A stretch of 16,394 nucleotides of DNA from Pseudomonadota bacterium (GCA_021795795.1 JAJYPA010000137.1:1-16394), one strand, 5' to 3'; shown: positions 6,857-13,940, counted from the stretch's first letter. A program made the numbers and translations. The notes: a model not told the origin generated them from the letters alone.

Positions 6857-8881
6857 TCACCCGAAAAGAACAGGCTGATCCATAGGCATCTGCGGGGTTG
6901 GCAGGAACACATCATCAGGCACGTCGCTTTCCTCGTCGTCCTGCAATCGCTCGCCGCGACCGCGGGCCAGCGCCTCGGCCAGTAGTTCTTCGCTGACCTT
7001 GCCCTTGGTTTCCAATAGACGCTTCATGTCTTCATCCATCGTCCCCGGGATGAGCGGGTTATAGACCTCCACGGCGACCTTCTGGCCGTGCCGGTACGCT
7101 CGGTCCTCCGCCTGCACCTGTTCCGATGGGGTCCATGGGCGGGAAGCAAAAAACACATAGCGGGCTGCGGTGAGATTCAGACCAACCCCGCCCGCCCTGG
7201 TGTTGGCGATAAAAAACCGGCAACTCGGGTCCTTCTTGAACCGGTCTTCCGCCGCCTTTTTCTGCTTTAAACTCTCTTCACCAGTGAGTCTTACCGCCGT
7301 GTCGCCGAGATTGTCCATGAAGCGGTCCACCGTGGGCGTAAAATTGCAGAACACGATGGCCTTGGCGGATTCCTGCAGGTCTTCCAGCATCTCCTGAATG
7401 AACCCGGACTTGACCCGCTCCATCCATTGCCGGGTGCGGGTGATCACCGCCAGCGCGTGCTTGCCGGTGCATGCCATTGCATAGTCATGTTGCTGCTGAT
7501 CGCTCAACATGATGATGGGCTCATGGTGCATCTTGCCTTGCAATTGCAGAACATCATTTTTATCTTTTTTCATGCACCATTCGCTGATGCGTGCGCCCAG
7601 CAGCGCATAGGCGTCAGGATCGTCATACTCCTTTTTGAATTTTCTGAAGTCCATCTCGGCGGCAATGAAGTGGCCACTGATGGAAAGCAGACTGTAGAGT
7701 TCGTCGGCGCGATTCAGTACCGGCGTCCCCGTCAGCAGCCACTTCCTGCTGACCCGTTGCGCAATCTCGGCAACATGTTGTGTGCGCTGGGCAAGGGGGT
7801 TCTTCAAATAGTGGGCCTCATCGACGATAAGTACCTCCCCCTGCAGGCTGGCCCGAAAATCGGCGTCGTCCAACCGTTCGTAATTCGTGACGAACCACTC
7901 TTGATCGTCAAGGTCTTTGTCCACACCATCCACATAGATGGTTGCATCCGGAATAACCCCGGATATTTCTGACTTCCAGTTCAATTTGAGGGATGCCGGA
8001 CAGACGATGATTTTTTTGCCCTGCACGGAACTGGCCGCAATGGTCGTCCTGGTCTTGCCCAGGCCCATGTCGAATGCCAACAAGGCCGAGTCGAATTTCA
8101 GCAGGTGTCTAACGCCGTCGGGCTGGTAAGGCAGCAAACTGAACCGTGCCGTCAGCCCGGCCAACAGTTCCTCATCGACTTTATGCGCCCGCAGGGACCT
8201 GGACAGCAGCGTGATCTCCGCCCGCTCCGCTGGTTCTTCATGCGGGCCGCCACCAGCGAAGTCGTCATCGTCAACGACGACTTTCAGGGTCACCTTTTCG
8301 ACGCGGCTGGCCTCAACGGATGTCAGGTAAGGCCGCCAGACGGGTTCGTCTGATTCACTGGCAGGACTAGGAAGCAGAAGATGTTCCGGGAATCCGGCGC
8401 CATCAATAAAGTCTAGCACCATCTGACGATCCATGTTTGCCGGAAAAACCCACACTCTATTATCGCCGTCCCAGTGTGCGATGTGGTTCTTTTTCATGAC
8501 GCTCAGAAAAACCGGATCGAAAGACCGCTGGGAGAATAGCCACTCGCCTTTTCTGGCCCGCCAAAGGGCGGGCAGCGCCGATGCGGCCCAGAACGGTTCC
8601 TGATTGCGTCTGGACCGGTCTAGCATAACGGCCCCGATGCCAGCGGGGAACTCGTGAGGGAAACCGCAAGCCAGCGCATCGATACAACTTTTCGCCCTGG
8701 ATTCAGGCAACACCCAAATACCCACCGGTTTTGGAATCCAGACACCCCCGTTGGCCTTGAAGCGGTTCTGCATATCATCCACAAAGCGCGTCCAGAAACC
8801 CACGCGCAACCCGTCACAGTAAATACCTTTGTATGCGGATGGCATTGCTCGCAGTTGCAAACCACCTTTTCCCCTGCGCAT
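6857..8881 (-). CDS. SNF2-family helicase, SMARCAL1-like
   Basis: A 674-aa protein. ATG 8881 with AGGAGG upstream is preferred; a longer frame from 9055 would overlap the neighbouring gene without a ribosome site. Two similar N-terminal segments (about 28-75 and 111-165; each a helix, then IWVLP or VWVFP, then another helix) resemble HARP-like repeats. The ATPase core has Q-motif-like LLPYQPDGVRHL (249-260), Walker A DMGLGKT (271-277), DEAH (354-357), LLTGTP (382-387), motif V GGVGLNLTAA (564-573) and motif VI QAEDRAYRHGQ (590-600). These enzymes use ATP to translocate on DNA; SMARCAL1 relatives anneal or remodel forks. The C-terminus ends QPVLFG, resembling a sliding-clamp-binding peptide. 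Its role here is presumably replication or remodelling of element DNA. Family call is firm. Confidence 0.9.
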   Translation of the reverse strand: MRRGKGGLQLRAMPSAYKGIYCDGLRVGFWTRFVDDMQNRFKANGGVWIPKPVGIWVLPESRAKSCIDALACGFPHEFPAGIGAVMLDRSRRNQEPFWAASALPALWRARKGEWLFSQRSFDPVFLSVMKKNHIAHWDGDNRVWVFPANMDRQMVLDFIDGAGFPEHLLLPSPASESDEPVWRPYLTSVEASRVEKVTLKVVVDDDDFAGGGPHEEPAERAEITLLSRSLRAHKVDEELLAGLTARFSLLPYQPDGVRHLLKFDSALLAFDMGLGKTRTTIAASSVQGKKIIVCPASLKLNWKSEISGVIPDATIYVDGVDKDLDDQEWFVTNYERLDDADFRASLQGEVLIVDEAHYLKNPLAQRTQHVAEIAQRVSRKWLLTGTPVLNRADELYSLLSISGHFIAAEMDFRKFKKEYDDPDAYALLGARISEWCMKKDKNDVLQLQGKMHHEPIIMLSDQQQHDYAMACTGKHALAVITRTRQWMERVKSGFIQEMLEDLQESAKAIVFCNFTPTVDRFMDNLGDTAVRLTGEESLKQKKAAEDRFKKDPSCRFFIANTRAGGVGLNLTAARYVFFASRPWTPSEQVQAEDRAYRHGQKVAVEVYNPLIPGTMDEDMKRLLETKGKVSEELLAEALARGRGERLQDDEESDVPDDVFLPTPQMPMDQPVLFG

Positions 8882-8912
8882 GCTCTCTCCTCCTTTCTGG
8901 TTACCTCTTACC

Positions 8913-8918
8913 CTTATA
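8913..8918 (-). promoter_or_regulatory. Candidate -10 box TATAAG for the helicase gene
   Basis: The minus-strand context TCAGCGCTATAAG nearly duplicates the box at 3641. It lies 32 bp upstream of the chosen helicase ATG, which supports that start over the longer one. Confidence 0.45.
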
Positions 8919-8947
8919 GCGCTGACCATCGAGGCCGCGCCACGCCC

Positions 8948-8973
8948 GTCCCATGCATGGCGCGTGAATATGG
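8948..8973. repeat. 26-bp junction repeat, diverged copy F
   Basis: CCCATGCATGGCGCG is retained and the right end has drifted; 18 of 26 positions match the copy at 15107. It is 27 bp after the 118-aa gene's stop and 67 bp before the helicase start. Confidence 0.5.
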
Positions 8974-9000
8974 CACCATTCTCTAGTGTTGCTCTGGTGG

Positions 9001-9357
9001 CTATCCCTGGCCCTGTGACTGAAACAGATAGAATTGCCCTTCTTCGTCGTAGCAAACGTTGGCGGGGCGGTGATTTCCAGATTGCCGAAGATCGTTGTGC
9101 GCCTGGAACACCGTTTCGATATCCCCAAAGGCCAGCAGGGTATCCCCATGTTTACGGAAATAGTCAGGCGTATCATCTGTCAGAGTGGTCTCCAGTCGAT
9201 CACAGCCATGCTGCTCGTTCTGGTCGTGAAGGATGGTCAGCAGGTCCAGAAAATCATTCAACCCGTCATCTCCCAGCCCGCGTAAAATAGCTTCAATCTC
9301 GGCGTCTTCCGGGACCTCCATCATCAACGGAAAATTCTTAGGGTCTTCGTATGACAT
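9001..9357 (-). CDS. Unknown acidic protein, 118 aa
   Basis: The start is ATG 9357 with AGGAG nine bases upstream. The protein is strongly acidic in its first 70 residues (for example EVPEDAEIEAILRGLGDDGL), with a probable helical region LNDFLDLLTILHDQNEQHG, and ends in a short beta-like segment (ANVCYDEEGQFYLFQSQGQG). No membrane segment, metal site or known motif is seen. A DNA-mimic or binding-partner role would fit the charge but is only speculation. It stands between the relaxase and helicase genes and has a junction repeat plus hairpin in its leader. Confidence 0.6.
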   Translation of the reverse strand: MSYEDPKNFPLMMEVPEDAEIEAILRGLGDDGLNDFLDLLTILHDQNEQHGCDRLETTLTDDTPDYFRKHGDTLLAFGDIETVFQAHNDLRQSGNHRPANVCYDEEGQFYLFQSQGQG

Positions 9358-9390
9358 ATCTCGTTGCTCCTATAAATGGATGGATAAACA

Positions 9391-9410
9391 GCGGGTGGCG
9401 CCGCACCCGC
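9391..9410. repeat. Stem-loop in the leader of the 118-aa gene
   Basis: GCGGGTG and CACCCGC pair perfectly around GCGCCG. It abuts the 26-bp repeat at 9413 and lies 34 bp before the start codon. No U-tract follows. Confidence 0.55.
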
Positions 9411-9412
9411 TT

Positions 9413-9438
9413 ACCCTATGCACGGCGGGGGAAGCGGT
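9413..9438. repeat. 26-bp junction repeat, copy D
   Basis: Reads ACCCTATGCACGGC then GGGGGAAGCGGT. It ends 1 bp before the relaxase stop codon on the window axis, so it follows that gene immediately, and lies 56 bp before the next start. Confidence 0.8.
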
Positions 9439-9439
9439 C

Positions 9440-11020
9440 TCACTCCAATCCCTTGCCTTTGTCACGGCGCTGTTCAGTACTTGTAGCCACAGAATCGGAA
9501 ATGGCCGTATTGCGCCCTTTCTTCCTGGCTTTCTCCAGTTCCAGCAGGCGCTGGCGTTCGAGCAGCAGGCGGTGCCACTGACCCGCAAAACCCACGGCGG
9601 CTTCCGGTGGCTCCGGTAACGTGCCCTTGTGCGCCAGTTCATCATCCAGCGCTTTTTGCATGATGAGGTCGTCAGCGCGCATGACATTGGTGAATCCGCG
9701 CGCGGGAATCTCCAGCCCGTAGTCATTGACCTTTGTAAACGCGATGTCCTTGCCATCCTTGCTGAAGGACCGCCGCTCAATGGAGACCAGGCTGCCGGGA
9801 TGCAACTGATCGTCGCCACGCGCAGCCTCTATCCGGGAATCCTGATAGATAAAGTGTGCCCGGCCATCAGTGGCTTCGAGCAGGATGTAAGCGCGATCGT
9901 TGCCTTCATCGAGGCCGGTGCCCAGCACCCGCCCTGTGATCCTCTGGCCCGCTTCCAGCTTGCTGACCACCGGTAACGACCGGCTGTCGGTCATCAATTC
10001 GCGGTGCTGCAGGAGCATCGTCGAGCGGGTCTGCAGGATCTCCAGCTCCTTGAGGGCCTTGTCCCAGCCGTCGTCCAGTTGCCAGGTCATATGTCCCACC
10101 TTTTGGGCTACGCCGATCTCGCACAGGGCACCCAGCCGGGCCACACGCTGGCGACGGTCGGCGTATCCAGTATTGTCTTTGACTGGGTCCACTGGCGGCT
10201 CGCTGATAAGATTTCTGCCGTCTGCAAGACTGCGCTCCAATTTCTTCATGATTTTCCGGTCCAGTTCGGTAAAACGGCGCTGCGGGATTTCCCGCTCCAG
10301 CCCTTGCCGAATTTCCCGGTCGGTCCGGTAGCCCAAGTCCCGCGTCGCCTCATCCTGGGCCATATCCCGTATTCCCGTGCGGACCATCTCCGGGGCTATC
10401 TCCATGTTGTGTCCACCCCGAATCAGCACATGGACGTGCGGGTGCGCGGTATTGTGGTGGTCGATGGCTACCCACTCCAGCGGCTGACCCATCTGTTTTT
10501 CCATGCGGGCCATGATGCGGCGGGTGTAGTCCGGCAGGTCCAGGCGGTCACCGTCTTCCGGGCTGATCACCATCTTGAAAATCTTTTCGTCGCCCTCCTC
10601 CTGCCAACTGTTGACGGTTTCCACCATGGATATGTCATCGTCACAGGCGTCGAATCCTTTTCCGCGTTCCCCCTCTTTCTGTGCGCCTTCCCGTTCCAGA
10701 TACTTGGCGTGCGCGGCCCATTGGCCCTTGCCCTTGGCCTGCACCCATCGCACCCGCACGAAAGCGCGGCGGGCGTGAAACTTGTCGGCGGCGGTGCGCT
10801 GTTTCATCGCGCGCGGCTTGTGACTGTCGAAGTGCGGCATCCTCGGTTTGAGGCCGACAAAGGCCGTGCCGGCGCCAGCCTTGTGGCGCATCGTGCGCAC
10901 TCTGGCAACAGCTTTTGACGCCTGGGGCTTATGAGCGAAATGCCGATCTTCCCGGCGTTGCCTCTCGCGGTCACGCTCAAGAGCGCGTTCTTCCTTGCTG
11001 AGTGTCGTCTGGTCCTTCAA
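9440..11020 (-). CDS. DUF3363/RlxS-type relaxase
   Basis: A 526-aa protein. The best start is TTG 11020, five bases after AAGGAGGT and overlapping the lipoprotein stop; an ATG at 11077 has no site and lies inside that lipoprotein gene. After a very basic N-terminus (about 1-100), the relaxase region has HAKYLEREG (Y107 is a catalytic-tyrosine candidate), KMVISPEDGDRLDL (149-162), RRIMARMEKQMG, and the three-histidine motif DHHNTAHPHVHVLIRG (187-202; H193, H195, H197), then IRDMAQDEATRDLGYRTDREI (217-237). This order is that of VirD2-like DUF3363 relaxases. The C-terminal half (about 250-526) includes a beta-rich part around GRVLGTG and a charged tail. The enzyme would nick oriT, stay bound to the strand and be moved by the coupling ATPase. 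Family call is firm. Confidence 0.9.
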   Translation of the reverse strand: MKDQTTLSKEERALERDRERQRREDRHFAHKPQASKAVARVRTMRHKAGAGTAFVGLKPRMPHFDSHKPRAMKQRTAADKFHARRAFVRVRWVQAKGKGQWAAHAKYLEREGAQKEGERGKGFDACDDDISMVETVNSWQEEGDEKIFKMVISPEDGDRLDLPDYTRRIMARMEKQMGQPLEWVAIDHHNTAHPHVHVLIRGGHNMEIAPEMVRTGIRDMAQDEATRDLGYRTDREIRQGLEREIPQRRFTELDRKIMKKLERSLADGRNLISEPPVDPVKDNTGYADRRQRVARLGALCEIGVAQKVGHMTWQLDDGWDKALKELEILQTRSTMLLQHRELMTDSRSLPVVSKLEAGQRITGRVLGTGLDEGNDRAYILLEATDGRAHFIYQDSRIEAARGDDQLHPGSLVSIERRSFSKDGKDIAFTKVNDYGLEIPARGFTNVMRADDLIMQKALDDELAHKGTLPEPPEAAVGFAGQWHRLLLERQRLLELEKARKKGRNTAISDSVATSTEQRRDKGKGLE

Positions 11021-11187
11021 TCGTGACCTCCTTGATTGCTGGGGCAACCAGCTACTCCTGCCGGCAATACGGTACACATGGGGTACTTGGCATCATAGGT
11101 GGCACAACCGGAAAGCCAGAACGCCATCAGCAAAATGGTGATGGCGTTGCAGGTGCCGGTCTTGCAGACGGTGATCGTCTTTCTCAT
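11017..11187 (-). CDS. Small lipoprotein, 56 aa, translationally coupled to the relaxase
   Basis: ATG 11187 opens a 56-codon frame with a signal: basic MRKTITVCKT, hydrophobic AITILLMAFW and lipobox LSGC (C28), followed by ATYDAKYPMCTVLPAG and a third pair of cysteines region ending AGCPS. The upstream site AGGGAAG is modest. Its TGA (11019-11017) overlaps the TTG start of the relaxase (11020-11018), and its last codons contain the relaxase AAGGAGG, so the two are coupled. Size and cysteine content recall VirB7/TrbH/entry-exclusion-like lipoproteins of mating systems, but sequence alone cannot separate these. Lipoprotein call is good. Confidence 0.75.
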   Translation of the reverse strand: MRKTITVCKTGTCNAITILLMAFWLSGCATYDAKYPMCTVLPAGVAGCPSNQGGHD

Positions 11188-11218
11188 GCGAAATCTTCCC
11201 TCTATCAGTTACTCACGT

Positions 11219-11254
11219 ATATAGCACCATTCTTTTTTTATTATGGTGCTATAT
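11219..11254. promoter_or_regulatory. Perfect 12-bp inverted repeat with divergent promoter boxes
   Basis: ATATAGCACCAT (11219-11230) and ATGGTGCTATAT (11243-11254) flank a 12-bp AT-rich spacer. Each arm carries a TGCTATAT extended -10: TATATA at 11223-11218 on the minus strand, facing the lipoprotein-relaxase operon, and TATATC at 11250-11255 on the plus strand, facing the PAPS-reductase-like gene. A regulator binding the arms could control both. Being next to the relaxase, an oriT-related role is also possible. Confidence 0.6.
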
Positions 11255-11308
11255 CAGCATTATCAGAGCGGTCTTGCGGGCCGCAGGTCATGCGCATGGA
11301 GAATCAGG

Positions 11309-12289
11309 ATGAAGAACGGGACGCTGCACATGGTCGGGCTCAGCGGCGGCAAGGATTCCACGGCGACGCTGCTACTCGCCATCGATCGCTTGGGCAAAGA
11401 AAATGTCCGCGCGGTTTTCGCCGACACCGGGAATGAGCATCCGGAGACCTATGCCTATCTGGACTACCTGGAGCATATGCTGCGTATCCAGGTGGTGCGG
11501 CTCAGGCCAGATTTCAGCTCCGAGATCGCCAAAAAGCGGATGTTCATAGCGCGTGACAGACGGGTTGGCAGGGATAAGCACGGGGATAAAATACGATGGA
11601 GCAACAAGGCCAAACGCCGTGCGCTGGCGGTGCTGCGACCGACGGGCAATCCCTTCCTGGATCTCTGTATGCTCAAGGGCCGCTTTCCAACCAACCGCGC
11701 CAGGTTTTGCACGGAGTGGCTCAAGCGGGATGTGATAGTGGAGTATGTGGACAGCGTTGTTCAGGATGAGGGCCGGACCGTTGTGGTCTGGCAGGGGATA
11801 CGGCGGGACGAAAGCGATAAGCGGAAACACGCCAAAAAGATCGAGAGAGTAGAGAAAGGATACTATAACTTCAGACCGCTGGTGGATTGGACCATCGAGG
11901 ACGTTTTCAGATGCATCGCAGGCCATGGACTCTCTCCGAATCCTCTTTATCAGATGATGGGTCGGGTCGGGTGCACACCGTGCATCTATGCGACCAAAGG
12001 GGATGTCCGACTGCTCGCGGGAAGTAATCCAGAGGTCATGGATCGTGTACGCAACTGGGAGGGGCAGGTCGGACAGACCAGTAAGAAAGGGTTTGCTGCC
12101 TTTTTTCAGGGGAAGGAGCTTGCCGGAACCAAACCGGGCGAGGTCAGCGATCTGGTGTTCTGGGAGCGCCACCAGCTAAACGGGATCCTGAAATGGGCCG
12201 CGAAAGAAGGACCGTTCCTGCGCGACGACTGGGACCATGCTATCGACGATGGCCCCCGGTGCGGATCGGAAATGGGGCTATGTGAGTAG
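11309..12289 (+). CDS. PAPS-reductase-superfamily protein, phage/plasmid type
   Basis: A 326-aa protein on the plus strand. ATG 11309 has GGAG seven bases upstream; the frame continues upstream to 11243 but that would run into the inverted repeat. Motifs: PP-loop LSGGKDST (11-18), FADTGNEHPETYAYLDYLE (37-55), C120 and FCTEWLKR (133-140), GIRRDES (163-169), RPLVDWTIEDVF (189-200), GLSPNPLYQMMGRVGCTPCI (207-226) and C-terminal GLCE. Cysteines 120, 134, 222 and 225 could hold an iron-sulfur cluster. The family binds ATP at the PP-loop; classic members reduce PAPS, while relatives such as DndC activate sulfur for DNA phosphorothioation. Mobile-element members have no settled function. It converges with the 152-aa gene, with 4 bp between stops and no terminator. 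Confidence 0.85.
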   Translation: MKNGTLHMVGLSGGKDSTATLLLAIDRLGKENVRAVFADTGNEHPETYAYLDYLEHMLRIQVVRLRPDFSSEIAKKRMFIARDRRVGRDKHGDKIRWSNKAKRRALAVLRPTGNPFLDLCMLKGRFPTNRARFCTEWLKRDVIVEYVDSVVQDEGRTVVVWQGIRRDESDKRKHAKKIERVEKGYYNFRPLVDWTIEDVFRCIAGHGLSPNPLYQMMGRVGCTPCIYATKGDVRLLAGSNPEVMDRVRNWEGQVGQTSKKGFAAFFQGKELAGTKPGEVSDLVFWERHQLNGILKWAAKEGPFLRDDWDHAIDDGPRCGSEMGLCE

Positions 12290-12293
12290 GTCA

Positions 12294-12752
12294 TCAGGAG
12301 ACGTACAGGCAGTCCTCGCTTTCGGCGTAGTCAGCCACGGAACCCGCGTCCCACCCTTCCCTGTCCGCCACTAGGAATGCTTCTATCTCGTGGCGAATTT
12401 GGGTTTCCGTCTGGAACTTTGCAGGGTTTACCTGACCGGCCAGCAGCAAGGGAATCAAATCGGCGGCAACCATGCAGAACGCCGCATGGTGTTTGGCCAC
12501 GGGGTAATAACGCGGCCCGTAGGTGTTGATACCATAGAGTCCGGCGCCGGCAAGCTGCACTGCCAGCGCACGGGTGCTTAATGCCGCGGTGATAGCCGTG
12601 GTCGACGTCGCGGGAGTCACCCGAGAGTTCATCAGGTGGTCAAGATAAGCCTGGTAATTACCCACATCCAGGTAATCCTCCTGAGCGTATTGACGGGGCG
12701 GTTTGGCGTTATAGCGGTTGCCGATGGTGCGGGTTTCGGTGGCGAGGTTCAT
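12294..12752 (-). CDS. Unknown protein, 152 aa
   Basis: ATG 12752 (MNLATETRTIGNRYN) is preferred, with CGGAG about nine bases upstream; the frame could extend to 12800 with a low-complexity Ser/Pro start that has no site. The protein has a polar N-terminus, a Thr/Ala-rich segment (TPATSTTAITAALSTRALAV) and an Ala/Leu-rich stretch (HAAFCMVAADLIPLLLAG) that is probably a buried helix, not a membrane one, and an acidic C-terminus. No family recognised. It follows a junction repeat and the nucleotidyltransferase-like gene and converges on the PAPS-reductase-like gene. Confidence 0.6.
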   Translation of the reverse strand: MNLATETRTIGNRYNAKPPRQYAQEDYLDVGNYQAYLDHLMNSRVTPATSTTAITAALSTRALAVQLAGAGLYGINTYGPRYYPVAKHHAAFCMVAADLIPLLLAGQVNPAKFQTETQIRHEIEAFLVADREGWDAGSVADYAESEDCLYVS

Positions 12753-12806
12753 GGCGATTGGCTCCGGAGATGGTGAGACTGGAGAAGGCGGTGATACCAC
12801 CCCTAC

Positions 12807-12832
12807 ACCCCATGCACCACGCGGGAAGCGGG
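12807..12832. repeat. 26-bp junction repeat, copy B
   Basis: Reads ACCCCATGCACC then GCGGGAAGCGGG. It lies 6 bp after the nucleotidyltransferase-like stop and 55 bp before the 152-aa start. Confidence 0.85.
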
Positions 12833-12838
12833 ACGTTC

Positions 12839-13429
12839 CTAAATTTCCGGACCTTTGCCCATACTCTTCTCCATCCTGGTGAATCGGCCAACAATCTGCG
12901 CCCGCAGCGCCTTTGTCTCATCCACCGAAATCCCCTGAACTTTGGTGCTGAGGTGAAGCACCGATCCTTTCTTCACCAACCCATGCTCAATCATGGCGTC
13001 CAGAAAAGGACCATCCTTGGGTCGATTGGCTACAGACTTGGCGATAAACAAATCTGCAGGATGCATACAGTATCCAATAATGCCACAGGTATTACTGCCC
13101 ATCATCTTATAACAACGGGATTGCCAACCTTCTGGAGCTTTGGCTGTTTCCAGAGAAACGCCTTGGGCATACACGCCAAAACTCCCGTGAAAATATGAAT
13201 CCTCACCCAACGTGCCATCGATGAGGTCCGCTTTTTCCTCATCGTTGTCAATGGGGATGATGTCGGCCTCCGTAGACAACGTAAAAACGCCAGGCCAAGA
13301 CCGCGGCGGCTTGCCCGCTCTTTCCCGTAGCCAGGGAAGAATAGACTGGCTGCCGATCACCAGCACGGCGTTATCCCCCAGAATGGCTCCGGAAGCCCGG
13401 ATCAGGTGTTCAAGCTGCTCTTCCGTCAC
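12839..13429 (-). CDS. Nucleotidyltransferase-like protein (DUF6036-like), possible toxin
   Basis: A 196-aa protein. GTG 13429 is the best start, with GAGGA eight bases upstream; upstream in-frame sequence to 13588 is only the shadow of the overlapping gene. Residues 22-30 (VLVIGSQSI) look like the glycine-serine loop of nucleotidyltransferase-fold proteins and residues 52-58 (STEADII) like the acidic metal pair. ADLIDGTLGEDSYFHGSFGV, YAQGVSLETAKAPEGW and HPADLFIAKSVANRPKDGPF follow, a pattern I associate with DUF6036/AbiEii-like nucleotidyltransferases. Its start overlaps the end of the 115-aa gene by 20 nt, indicating coupled expression. Relatives include toxins that nucleotidylate RNA, but the acidic pair here is E-x-D, and activity is not assured. 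Family call is moderate. Confidence 0.6.
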   Translation of the reverse strand: MTEEQLEHLIRASGAILGDNAVLVIGSQSILPWLRERAGKPPRSWPGVFTLSTEADIIPIDNDEEKADLIDGTLGEDSYFHGSFGVYAQGVSLETAKAPEGWQSRCYKMMGSNTCGIIGYCMHPADLFIAKSVANRPKDGPFLDAMIEHGLVKKGSVLHLSTKVQGISVDETKALRAQIVGRFTRMEKSMGKGPEI

Positions 13430-13757
13430 GCCACTGTTCCTCGAATTCCCGCAATACTCCGGTGCGCTCCTTGACGGTGAGCACACCAGGAAAAGGGGAG
13501 CTACTGCGCATATCGATGGCGTGCTGGTCATTGGAGAGCATGAGGGTGTGGAGCGCATCCAAGCCGGCGTATGTCTGCAGTGCCGCATCCAGCAGAGTCA
13601 CCCATTCGGCGAGCCAAACATCTTCCGGCCGCTCTTTGGAAAACTTTGCCGCCCAAGTCAGTGCCGCGCGGAGGTAGGGACTCTGGTCACCCGCCATCAA
13701 TAGCTTGGCATGAATCGCACGAAACAGCGCAAGACTTTTTGCATCCTGCCGCATCAT
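13410..13757 (-). CDS. Unknown 115-aa protein, partner of the nucleotidyltransferase-like protein
   Basis: ATG 13757 has a strong AAAGGAGG eight bases upstream; a second ATG follows at once. The longer frame to 13928 is unsupported. The protein is mostly helical (LALFRAIHAKLLMAGDQSPY, LRAALTWAAKFSKERPEDVW, WVTLLDAALQTYAGLDAL) with a C-terminal charged segment ending FEEQWRDGRAA. No helix-turn-helix is obvious. It has its own promoter (TGTTATGAT at 13801) and overlaps the next gene by 20 nt, the arrangement of a toxin-antitoxin or other obligate pair, in which it would be the antitoxin. Family not recognised. Confidence 0.6.
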   Translation of the reverse strand: MMRQDAKSLALFRAIHAKLLMAGDQSPYLRAALTWAAKFSKERPEDVWLAEWVTLLDAALQTYAGLDALHTLMLSNDQHAIDMRSSSPFPGVLTVKERTGVLREFEEQWRDGRAA

Positions 13758-13800
13758 TAGCCCGTCCTCCTTTCTGCCCCACACCAGCCATATCAGCATC

Positions 13801-13809
13801 ATCATAACA
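13801..13809 (-). promoter_or_regulatory. Extended -10 promoter for the 115-aa/nucleotidyltransferase pair
   Basis: The minus strand reads TGTTATGAT, an excellent TG-n-TATNAT extended -10, 44 bp before the start. A weak TTGGAA lies 19 bp upstream. The rest of the 183-bp gap (13758-13940) holds only a faint match to the junction repeat, GCGGGAAG at 13861-13868. Confidence 0.55.
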
Positions 13810-13940
13810 GAGGCTAATCGCAATTTTCCAACCGGTCGCTCCAGGTAAAACCGTTTACTCGCGGGAAGTAATGTGTGCGGATGGAAAAATACGGACCTTT
13901 CCAACACTCCAAAAAGTGGCCACGCCACGGTATCTCGCGC

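Noticed and set aside
8881..9055. Longer N-terminus for the helicase from ATG 9055
   Set aside because: It would overlap the 118-aa gene, cross the diverged junction repeat and a promoter box, and has no ribosome site.
10004..10918. Long plus-strand open frame antisense to the relaxase
   Set aside because: The minus strand encodes clear relaxase motifs over the same span; the plus frame has no recognisable domain or start signal.
11021..11310. A defined oriT nic site
   Set aside because: The region next to the relaxase operon is the likely place, but I cannot recognise a nic consensus for this relaxase family, so none is annotated.
11372..12172. Minus-strand frame antisense to the 326-aa PAPS-reductase-like gene
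   Set aside because: The plus strand has PP-loop and cysteine motifs in order; the antisense frame has none and no ribosome site.
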